From NCBI RefSeq assembly GCF_036417845.1, contig NC_089981.1:63763268-63827267 (forward strand): a stretch of 64,000 bases of DNA. The letters are read 5' to 3'. The notes under the pieces were generated by a model. The model did not search any database, was not told where the DNA came from, and was given only the letters and a program-made list of their open reading frames with translations. Each line of letters starts with the position of its first letter. The first letter of the stretch is position 1. The translations under genes and the position numbers were made by a program. This DNA comes from Apteryx mantelli. Lineage: Eukaryota > Chordata > Aves > Apterygiformes > Apterygidae. Positions 48,201 through 60,200 of the stretch are shown in pieces.

Positions 48201-51200
48201 AGGAGGCCTGGAGTTCAGACTTACTCTGATAAAGCACAGAAACAGTCCAAAAAAATCAGTCAGACAAAATGCACTAAAGACAAGTGCAAAGCACTGTGGA
48301 AAGGGAAACAGAGTGCACAAATGCAGAATAGGGAATAATGGGTTAGGCAGCTGTTGCGCCCAGCAGCATTTGGGGAAGTAGAGGCCACAGGCTTTGCATG
48401 AATAAGTTGCATGATTGTGTCACACAACAAAGGTATGCTGGGAGCTGCAGTGAGTGCCATGGCTAAGGAATGAGAGGGTCTTTGTCCACTCTGCTGAGTG
48501 CCCAGGGCCTCAGCTGACTGGAGGAGCTGCATTTTGAGAAGGTTGGAGACATGATGCAGGGATGTAGAGGAGATGAATAAGGAGGCTTTAGAGACCATGG
48601 CTCATAGGGCAGGGAGCAAAGTACTGGTGAATTTAGAGAAGAGTAAGCAGGGATATAGTAACAGTGGCTGATCATGTACAAGAAAGTTATATGAAGAAGG
48701 GTGTGATCAGCTGCTCGCCATGTTCACTAATGCACTAAGATGCACTGATTTAGCTGTCAGCAAGAAGGAGGTAGGCTGAAATACTAAGAAGTTCTTCCCA
48801 GCTCTAAGGGAATGAAGCACCAGGGAAAGTGGGTAATACTTTTTCTGGATCCTCTAACAACTGTCCCAGCTAACACCAGCAGAGAGCGGCAGCAGCTAAG
48901 GGATGCCAAGGCCATGTTGCCTTGCAGAGCCCCAGCTCAAGGGACAAGGGAGCAGGGAAGGCCCTGCACCCCCTCTGCGGCTGATATGCTCTCTGTTCCT
49001 GCAGCCACTCACCAACACAGGCCATGCGGGTCATGTCCAGCTGGAAGCCATCAAAGCAGTCACAGGTGTAGCCCTCCCTGACGCGCACACAGCGTCCATT
49101 CTCACAGCCATTGAGAATCCCACACTCTTCAGCCTGCAGCCCCTCGAAGCCCTCATAGCGGCCTGTAGGGTGTCAAGGGGGTGTCAGAGCAGGGCAACCC
49201 TCCTGCAGCCCACAGAGGGGATGTCAGGCAGGTGGTGGGACGGTGCTGGTGAGGCTAGAACAAACTCAGAGCAGCTGGAAGCGCAGCAGGGAGAGAGAGG
49301 TCACTCCAAACCTGGAGCACCTGGTTGGGGTGGGACCTGCCAGGCAGTTCCATGGACACACACTGGGTTGGAAGGCACCTGTCTGTGTCTCCCAGTACTC
49401 ACCAGTCTGGCTGGGCAGGTAATGTGGCAGGTGCTGCACTGGGCCGTGGTGAAGAGGGCTGCTACGAAACTCATTGTTGGGTTCTCTCTGAGGGAAACCA
49501 GCATCGGGGTTTCCATACTCAGACTCCAGGTAATTGTAATAGGGTCCCATATCTGGACTGGTAAGGCCATAGTGGGAATCTTCTAAGCTCGGTCCATACT
49601 CATACCTAGGCCTTTCTCGGAGATCAGCCTCTCTCTCACTGTCTTCACTGGCCCCGTTACACAGGAAAGAAAAATCAGCTACAAGCCATGAGAGAAAAAG
49701 TGTCAGCGTAGCCTGGCTCAAGAGAGGTAAGTCTCCTACAGCTGGCAGGAGTATATCCTCACTAGGTCAGCAAAGTCAGGCCTACATTCAGTAGGAAAAG
49801 ACTCCAAAGCTGCATCTCTGTAGCTTGCTGATGGGGACCCCATCTCTGAGGAGACCAGCTCCTGTCTGGAGCCAGGGAGTCCTTGAACAGTGAACCCAAA
49901 CTCCCAGTGTGCTCACCTCCCAGGCACTACTGCACTTCTAAGTTGAGCAGGACTGGGCTTATGAGGCCTGGAGTGGAGCAGTATGGAGCATAGAGTCACT
50001 CCCCTCTCAAACACCTTGGACTCATTTCAAAACAGTTTTCAGCTATATCCCAGCCCACTGTTGCACCTCAGCCCCTGGAGAGGCAGGGGAGCTCACTCAG
50101 TCCTTGAGATGGCTTTGGCAATGAGGAAAACAAGAGGAGCCATAGCTGCAGCCATACATGGCCGACCATGGGTGGCATGACCAGCCACAGCCTAGCCTGT
50201 CCCCACCTCTGCCATAGTGCTGATTGCCCATGCCTGCACATTCTCACCAGAGGACCTGTGCGGGCAGAGTGCACAGTTCTGACCCCAGGCTTCACCAAGC
50301 CGACAGCAGCATTCTGTGTACGTGGTCTGCTCCCCATGCAGCAGGTCTTGGCAGATGTAGTCAGAGACAGTCTGCCAGCAGACATCTAAGTGGATTTCGT
50401 ACTCGTCCAGGGCATCTGAGAGTGACACAAGCAAAGGATGCTGGAAGGTGCAAGGAAGGTGCAATCTCCCACATCTGGAGAGAGACAAACATGCCCTGCC
50501 TGTCCTGGGCTCCAGACTGGGCCTGGCGCTCACACCCTTCAGCCTGACACTGAGCCCCGACCCCCTGCTCCCTTGTCGGCAGCCCCTAGGGTTGTGCACG
50601 TCTCTGCAGGCGCTCAGCTGCAGGGCGAGATGTTTGGGGTAAAGGTAGGTTGATACCGTGGCTCAGTCTTACCTGCCCTGCTAGAGAGGTTCACACAGCG
50701 ATTGCCGGTTGCATCCAGCACAAGGGGGAGGCTGCAGAAGCAGTGGTAGGAGCCGGCTGTGTTCAGACACTCACCATTGATGCAGTACACTTCATTCTGA
50801 CACTCGTCCTGATCTGCCGATGCACAAGGACAGAACAACTTTTTAGGCTGGCAAGTGTGGGCAACAGGGGCTTACCCCTGCCCTGGGGGTCTCTGTCACT
50901 TCTTCCCCCATTCCCCTAGGAAGGTCCCAGGAAGCTGTTAGCCAGAGCTGGCCCTATAACACAGACAGCAGGGACAACAAAGAATGCAGCAGCACTGCTG
51001 ACCCTTCTCACACAGTGTGGGCCCCTTCTGCTCTTTGGGGCCATCTTACCAACACACTCGAGCCTGCTAGAGTCATAGATGTAGCCTGTACGGCAGAAGC
51101 ACTTGTAGCCTGGCACCGTGTTCAAACACTGTCCATTGCGGCAGAATTCAGAGCCGAATATCTCACACTCATCCATATCTGAGAAAGAGATGGAGGGAGA

Positions 51201-54200
51201 GAGAGAGTCTCAGGGACCAGAGCCATGGAAGCAGGGCATGCTGGACTCTGTGCTGCAGAAAGCCAGTACAGTATCTTAGCCTGGACCGCCAGTGGGCCCC
51301 AAAGTGAGCCCTCTTCCTCTTCCACCTGCCTTATGTCTGCAAGCAGATGGGGAAGCACCCACAGGCAGAGCATGAGGACAGATGACAGGGGATCTCTTTA
51401 GGCAAGATAATTCCACAAACAGGAAATGCAAACATATTTCTGGAGGGTTGAGAACAGAGACCCCTGGAGGTAAAGTGTCTTGGAGCCAGCCACCCACTGG
51501 GGGATTCAGATCAGCAACTGGAAGGGCTGTATGTCTTACTGGACCCCATCCCTCATTTGAAATGTGCATGGTACATTTCTACCAAGAGAGAATCACTGCT
51601 AGCAGTGAGGCAGGACTGGCAGAAGGGGCACTACTGGCTCAGTGATATCAAGAATCTGATTTCTCTGGATGGAGGGAAGCAGCCATTTCTTTCAGCAGGA
51701 TGTCAGCATTCCCCACCACCACCCTGGGGAGATAGTTCTGTGAATCCATCTCCTTGCAGGGCTTTTCCCACTCCCATCACTCTCACCTGGAAGAAAGAAG
51801 AGAAAATAGTGCTAGTACCTGTGAAAGAGACTTCTCCTAAGAGCAAGTCTTCCTGGGGAACATAACCCCTCCCAAGAGGGCAGATCTCTTCATACTCCAC
51901 TGGCCAGGAGGCAGATGCCAAGGAGAGATGGGAAAAAAGCAAACAGCTCTTCAGTGCAACCAAACTGGGAGCTGGTGGGCAGAGCATTGGCCCTGCCTGG
52001 GCTTGGGAAGGGAGTGGTGAGGCCACAGTCCTACCTGTGCCCAAGATGGGGCAGGGGTAGGTCTCACAGTTGTCACCCCAGGCCGCCCCCACAGTACAGC
52101 AGCACTCTTCTTTGGTGATGTTCTTGGCCAGGACACTATCACACAGGCTAATGTCACTGATGTGGTAGTAACACTGCTTGTGCTCCATGCTGCCAGGGAG
52201 ATGGGCTGTGCGTCTCTCAGGGCCCTCTAGGACACAGCAGAGTAGGGATGGGATGGGGTCCTCAGTACCTCACTGCAGCATCCCATACCCAGGAGGTCCC
52301 AGAGCAAACCCATCACTGGCAACATGGCCTTCCCAGATCCCCACCTCCTTGGCTCCTCAGCTCTTCCCAGAAGAAAGCTCACCCATACCTGAGTGGCCCT
52401 GTGCAGCCCTGGCAGCTCCCTGTGACCTCCCCAGATGTATCTCACTTCAGCTAGGGCTGCCATGCTCCAGCCCTAGCTACATCTCACCCATGGCTGCTCG
52501 TGGCTGGCACTCCCCAGCCTCTGTGTTGTACTCCTCATGGTCACTGGGACACAGGCACAGGAATGATCCCTCCACGTTCTCACAGAGTGCAGTCCCACAC
52601 ACAGCGACCATCAGCTCACACTCATTCACATCTGCAAAGCAAGGGGCAGTGATGGGTGTCTGCTCACAGAACAAGAGCAGGAGAGCGTGGCTGCTCTGCA
52701 CACTGGGGAACCCTGTCTCAGCGTGGATAGTCTCTGTATGGTCTGCAGCATTGGGTCACCCATCAACAAGGAGATGTACCGCATGGGGGAAGAACTGGGA
52801 GCTCTGTTAACACTGTGGCTAAACACAAGACTGGCAAGTGCATCTTGCTCTGCTCCCAGGGGATGCAGGGAGCCTGAACTCCAGCTGCTCTGAGTTATAG
52901 GCTCATAGGATCATTCAGGTTGGAAAGGACCCCTGTAGGTCTCTAGTCCAACCTCCTGCTCAAAACAGGGTCAGCTATGAGGTCAAACCAGGTTACTCAG
53001 GGCTTTACCCAGTCAGGTCTTGAAAAACTCCAAGGATGGAGACTGCATGACCTCTCTGGACATCTGTTTCATTTCATGGTGAAAAAGTTTTTTCTTATAT
53101 TCAGTCCTGCCCATTCTCCCTAGGTACCCATCAAAAGATCTCTCCAGCACCTTTGGAGTCTCTAGTCCCCAAGCAGCTTCCTTCCACCTGCACAGAAAAG
53201 GGCTCCATATTCACAGGAAGGCCACTTGCCCTCTCATAGAGCCCCATTCCTCTGCCGTCCTAAGGGTCTGGTGTGTTATCAGAACAGGATGGGACAGATT
53301 CTGCCCCCAAGGACTGCCTTGTCTGTGTCTGGGATTCTCCATGCCTGGACATGGTCCCTGCCCATGCCCTGGGAGCAGTCACACACTGGAGGCACTGCTC
53401 TACGAGGCCTGTGGAGCTGACCCACGCTGGCCAAGCATCCACCAATGGCTTGTCCTCACTGATCCGTAGAGCGATCATGGGGGACAGGGCCCCGAGCAAG
53501 TGGCTCTCACCAATGCAGTAGTGCCCGAAGGGTGAGCTCTCATAGCCACGGTCACAGAGGCAGCGGAAGGAGCCATCCGAGTTCTCACAGAAGCCATGGC
53601 TCCCACACAGTGTCTCATTGGCACATTCATCTATGTCTGCAGGAGAGGAGAGAGCAGGAATCACCCTAGAAACCACCTCTTCCAAGGGACTCCTCCAGCC
53701 CATCCACTTCTGCTCTGACTCTGAGGCACAGGGAACAGGGCAGGCATTACCTTGGTGTGAGGGATTGGGTCCAGCTGCCCTGCTCATTCCCTTACTATGA
53801 GTGTGTGTGTTAGAGCAGCTTCCAGCAACACCCAGAGCTGCAGAGAAACCAAATGGGTAGTGGGACAGGAGCAGGGTGGGAACAGAAGATGGAAGGGAAG
53901 CGCAGGAGGCAGCTGGCAGTGGCAACTGAGGGTAGCAGAGGTCCTTGCAGAGGTGTAAAGGGACATGGAACCTGGTTCCTACAGGCTCACATCAGTAGGA
54001 GATACAAGGGTACATCTGAAGCGTGCATGGCAATTGCAGAGGGGTGGGGATGAGCAGATAGATCCAGGGTGATGCCATCCTGCTCCTGACCATGCTGACC
54101 TGGATCCTTCTCCATGTGCCACAAAGTCAGGGAGGGATCTCTGCCTTGCTCCAGCCCAGAGGGGTTGGACAGTTGTGACCAAGTCCTCTGTCTACAGTCT

Positions 54201-57200
54201 TCCGGCTGCACCTCACTCCCCTCCTGCCACTATATCAGGGAGAACTCCCTGGAGCAGCCAGGACAGCCACCTGCCCACAGCCCGCTGCTCCCAAAGCCAG
54301 GAGCAGCTCCAGGTGCTCTGAATGCTGGCACAGCCTTGAGCCCAGTGGTTGGCAGCAGCTCCTCTTTGTCACAGCCTTTCCTGAGCCACAGGAAGCCTTA
54401 AAAACTGCAGAAACCCCTTTGCGCTTCTCCCTTTGCTTGGGGCTGGAGCCTGAACTCCAAACCCAGACTCCTCAGCCTAACACACTGCAGTACCAGCAGC
54501 GTTTCCCCTCACCCACCCCTGCCAAGTGACTGGCACAGGCAGTAGATCCAGCAAGCACAGCTTAGCAGGGGCTGCAGTCCAGTCCCAGCCCTAGAAAGGC
54601 TGTAACCTGCTCAGGACTCTCCCTGAGAGGGAAAGCAACACAATGCAGTGTCTGTTCCAGATGCCAGGAAGAGAGAAGTCTAGACATAAGCAGGCAGCTC
54701 AGCCAGGAAAACAAGCTCTCAGCATTATCTGTCTCCCTACTGGCCACATGCTTCCTTCTCTGTCTCCTCCCCCCACACCCCTGGCAGAGATGTCCCGCAG
54801 CCACCTGCCAGGAGGAGGGACAGGGACACTTGGGGCTGTACTCACCAATGCAGTCACCCAGGGGGGTCCAGTGGAAACCAGGCTGGCAGCCCATGATACA
54901 ATGGTAGGAGCCCAGGCTGTTCTGGCACCTCCATGCGCCGCAGACGGCATCCCCATATTCTTTACACTCATCCACGTCTGCAGGCCAGCACCAAGAGGTT
55001 CAGAAAGAGGAGTGCAAAAGGACAAGGACAGTCAAATAAGGACCCTGCTAACCCACTGCAGAGCCTCAACCGGCTTCAATTTGCCAGAGACCCTGAACTA
55101 CTGAGCTACCCCTCCTTAGAAGCCATCAGCAACTTTGGGCATTGGGAACCAGAATGCTCCATCCCTGCATCAGCCAGAGGTTACATCCTTCCCCCTGTGT
55201 CCCGGGGGTCCGATCTCCCCCAGGATGAGCTCTCACCTACGCAGTCATCAGTCTCCTGGGAGTGCTTGAACCCATTCTCACACAGACACCTGTAGGAGCC
55301 TTCTGTGTTCAGGCACTGGCCTTGCAAGCATCGGGACTTGTCTGCACATTCATCCACATCTGCAAGAGCAGGAAAAATTGTCAGCTTGGCTCTTGCAGCA
55401 GGGGAGGGGTGAAGGGCAGGACCTGAGGTATGTCCCTGCCATTCGCCAGCTCACCTTGGCAGCTGACTCCACCAGCCGCATTTGAGAAGCCAGAAGCACA
55501 AATGCAGAAGTAGGATCCATGACTGTTGAGACACTCACCACTGGGGCTGCAGATCTCACTGTTCAAGCACTCATTCGCATCTGCAGAGGGAGAAGAATCA
55601 AAGCCATGAACTCAGCTCTGGGAAACATCCCTTACCCAAGCCACATGGATCCTCCCCTCCAGTCCCTTAGAGGCAGCTCTCCAGGGCTCCTGATCCCCCT
55701 GGCTTTCTTGCCATTGAGAAAAAGAGGCTCTTCCCCATCCATGATGACCTTGTGTTTGGCCACCCTAGGGGTGTGCCCAGCATGGTGGCATCACCTACTT
55801 TGGTACTGGCATCTTCCCTGCCAAGACAAAAGGCGGATCCATGGGGTTGCTGAATGTTGGGGACTGAGAGGGTTACAGGGATGCGACTTGTACCTTCACA
55901 CATGGTGCCATTGATGAGCTCAAAGCCAGCCTGGCAGTGGCACTGATAGGAGCCTGGAGTGTTCCTGCACTCTCCCCCCACACACTGAATGGCAGGATCT
56001 TCACACTCGTTCACATCTGCCCAAACAGAATGTCACAGCACAGAGTGAGGCCCCAGCTGCAGCCACTACTGGCAAAGATGCCCACCCAGCACAGCCGTCA
56101 CCCAGCTGACAGCCTGCAAGGCAGGCTCAGGTCGCCCTCACAGAGCGCTCCATCACAGTGAGAAGAGGGCAGAGACTCCCTGTTACTGAGGTGTGAGGAG
56201 TCAGCCCAGGCCTTTTACACCCCCCCCCCACACACACACACACCCTGAGGCACTTGGATGACCTGGATCCCAGCCCTGAGCTGAGCACTCACAGACAAAC
56301 TCAGAGGGTGCTAGCTCCAGTATCCACCTCCACTGGAGCTCTGCTCTGGCTACCATGACCACCAAGAGCCCAGTGCAGAGCCACAGTTGCTGACAAACCT
56401 CCTCAGTCAACTGCACAAGAGCAGACATCAACCCAGCAACCCAGCACCAGCAACACCTTCTCTGGTTCTGCTTTCCCACCTGCCAGACTTGCCTATGATG
56501 CCTTTCTGTGCAAAGGCAGGGGCCTGTATCAGCTCTTCCCCAGTTGCAGAGCCTCCAGCAAACCCTCTCACCCCAGCTCCCCCCAGGCCTTAGCCAGAGA
56601 CTGCTGATACTCTGAAAGTTTTGCTCACAACAGAGGACAGAGTTGATGCCTTCCCTCTAATGGAGGGCTGTGCAATGCCAGCAGACTGCAGTTTCTTGTA
56701 GAGCCCATGGTGCATGTGGGCAGGGGGCAAGGGCAGAAGGCAAGTCTCCATGCTCAGCCTCAAAGCAGCAATGTTCCTTGCTCCCACCTTCTGCAGGACA
56801 GTTACCTAAAAGGCAGGGCTTTGCCCTCCTCTTCCAGAAACCATGCGCAAGGCAGAAGGAAGGAGGTACTTTCCTGTAAGGGCTGGTGTTCAGGCAGCAG
56901 AAGACATGCTGGTGGAGAAGGTCCTGCTCTACCATTCTCTCCTGTTAGGAGCGAAAGCACTGAGCCTGGTGCTCAAGGCAGGGACCTTCTCTTCTTCTCT
57001 GCAGAGCACTGAGCATGCTATAAGCATAAATGATCATTGTTCCCTACCACCTCAGGGCAGGATAGTGCCCAACTGCTCAGTTTTGAAGGGTTGCAAGCAG
57101 CAGGGATGCTCTTGCATCCTTTTGGAGATGAACCATAACCTAGTTTATTTATCACAAAACTATCATGAAACTCTTATCATTCTTCAAATATAAAACCCAG

Positions 57201-60200
57201 ATCCAGAGACAAGGCCACCAGCTGAAGCAGAGAAGAACATGCCATCCTGCCATTGGGTCAGTGTGACCCAAACAGCACCAAACCCTGATAAGGAGCCCTC
57301 GTGACACAGCCAGGGCAAGGTGGCTGTGAAGGGGGTCATGTGGAGTCTTGGAAAAGGAGGAGGGCAGACAGAAGGGACCAAATCCAGGCACAAACTGAAA
57401 CACAGGAAATTCCACTTGAATACAGGAAAACACTTCTTCACTGTGAGGACGGTTGAACACTGGAACGGGTTGCCCAGTGAGGTTGTGGAGTCTCCATCCT
57501 CAGGGATATTCAAAGCCCAGCTGGACAAGGTCCTGGACAACCTGCTCTAGCTGACCCTGCTTGAGCAGGGGGGTTGGACCAGATGATCTCTAGAGGTCCC
57601 CTGGAACCCTAACTATTCTGTGATTCTGTGAAACCGTTGTTCATCCATCTCACCCAAAAATCAGATGGAAAGTGACATCATTTCACACTGGATTTCTCAG
57701 ATAGCAATACAGAGGAAAAGAGAGAGGGGAAAACCACCCTCTCTTATCCTATTGGAGGCCTCCATGCAGGGGGGACTTCTGAGATTCACATCAAAGGCAA
57801 ACTCCTCCAGGAGGCTGTCTGGCACCTATGTGCAGGTTGCAGAGTCCTGTGGCTCTCTAGAGAGAGATTCTCAGTCCATGGGACAATCTTTAACCAAATA
57901 GTTTTGCCAGCTCTGCCCTCTTCCTTCCCTTGCTCCAAATAAGGAATCTGCCTTGAGCTAACTCTAATGATGGCCTAGGACATACCCTGGGGGCCAGGAG
58001 CCAGGCAGAGAGGGAGTTTTTCCTGTCTGTGCTGGGGCAGTTGAGCTGTAGGGCTGGAACACTGGGCTCTCTCACATGGGACTCTCATGTCTGAGCAATG
58101 CAAACAATACAGATCCATACTTGTATTAACTTTCTACCACACATATCTGGCACAGCAGAGCCCTTGAACAACAGTAAAGAACTGGAGAAGGATTGTGAGG
58201 CTATAGAAATCTTCAGGCTCCACCAATAACTCAGCTATGGCTATGTCCCTCCCTTTCCTGAGAACACATTGCCCCCAGCATCCATTCCTCTGTCCCTAGG
58301 AAAGGGATACCTTCACACATGCTGCCATCTCTGGAGACGGCATAGCCAGAATCACAAGCCACACAGGAGTAGGAGCCCTCGGTGTTGAGGCAGAGTCCAG
58401 AGGGACAGGCAGCCTCAGCTGTACACTCGTCGATGTCTGCATAAACACACAAGTGAGAGCGGGATGGGTGGGAAGGATAGAGAGACACCATAAGCAGGGG
58501 GACCAGGAGCAGCTGTGCTGAGGAAACAGGCCGACACTGGGGCCAGAGGCTCAGGACTAATTATTGGCAGCAGAGCCAAGCACTCAAGAAGAGCCTAAGA
58601 AAAACTCTGTATTGGGTGCATGACACTTCTGAGGGTGATGAGTCTAAAATAAGAGCTCCCCAGTACCTTGGCAACTCTTCTCATCAAGTGTCACCTCATA
58701 GCCCTGGTAGCAGGAACAACGGAAGGAGCCGTCCAGGTTGACACACTGTCCATGAGCACAGGTCCCCTCCACAAGGCACTCGTCCACATCTACATGACAT
58801 AGCAAAGGGCAACACAGCATGGCAAGGATGCTCAGAGACCCCTGGGCCATCCCCACCGCCCAAACCACAAGGGTGTTGTGCTCTGGCCACAAGCACTGTC
58901 TGTCCCCTAGAGAAATGTGCTGCACTTGTCCCCCACTCTGTTTGAAGCTTGTACACAGCACTGCCATGAGGGGAGAGGGTGCTTTGCTGAGTACCCAAGT
59001 TCCTCACCAATGCATCTCCCGTTCCTGGGCCGATAACCATCTGGACAGCTGACACACTTGTAGGACCCTAGGGTATTGATACACTTCCCACTGGGGCAAG
59101 GGCTGGGGTCCACACACTCATTGATATCTGCCAAAAAACCACACTCCTTTCAGGCTCCAAAAGACATACAGTGCAGGCGTCTCCAGAATGTCCCCTGCAG
59201 CTGGAACCTCAGAGTCCCCCTTTGAGACAGTGATTCCCAAGGACAGGGGTGTTGAGTTTGTCAGGACTTGGTTGACATTTGTTAGAGTCCCACTTATCAT
59301 TTGGGAACCTGCACCTACCCCTGAGGGCTGACATAATCCAGCAGTGCAACTCACTGCCACAGGACATCATCAAGAACTGAAATGCTTACAGGTGCAGAGA
59401 GGGATCAGACAACATCTGTGCAGGGTTGTTTCACCACGGACTTTCATAACTATGATTAGGATGCAGTCTCCTGCCCATGAAGTCCTTAAAGCCAGTGCTT
59501 CCTGGAAGCTGTGTGTGGGACAGCAGCATTCTGTGCACACCCAAATTTCTATACTGTACCCTTAAACATGCTCCCACCCTCTGCTGGAAAAAAAACTATT
59601 GAGAAAGAGGGATCTTTGATTAGGCAGATCATATGTTCACAAGCTCAAATGCTCTGAAAGGCCCAGGTTATTTCAAGTGAATGGGATTTTGTGGAGACAG
59701 GTGGCATGAGTCTCTGCAGCCTGCTCTCCCTTCAATGCACTGGGCAGCACAGGGGTATGGTGACAGAGTCAACATGGCACTAAAATACACAGCCATCTCT
59801 TCCCAGACTGGGAAACTAGCACAGGCTGCAGAACTCGGTGGGGAAATGGGAGAGGATCTAAAGAGAGCTCTCCTCTCTCAGCCCAGGAAAGCCTGTCGCT
59901 CCTGCAGGGTGGGGAGGGGACAGGTGGCTGTCACAGGAGGCAAAAGGCAGGCAAGAATGGGTGGATCCATCCTCCTTTCCAGGAGGTGCAACCAAGCAGT
60001 GAGGGAAGGAGGTATTCAGCTCTGCACAGAGCTGGGTTGGAGGGGCAGGAGGAGAGGGAGCAACAAGCTTCACCTTCGCACTGTCCTCTGGGGTTCATGA
60101 CAAAGCCCTCCTTGCACTCACAGCGGTATGAGCCAGGCATGTTGATGCATGGCTGCCCAGGGCATGTGGAGGGCTGATCACATTCATCCCAATTTGGCAA

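Noticed and set aside
57152-57540. Two minus-strand frames of 102-118 codons
   Set aside because: They are antisense to the CR1 fragment at 57,310-57,632 and are not a gene.
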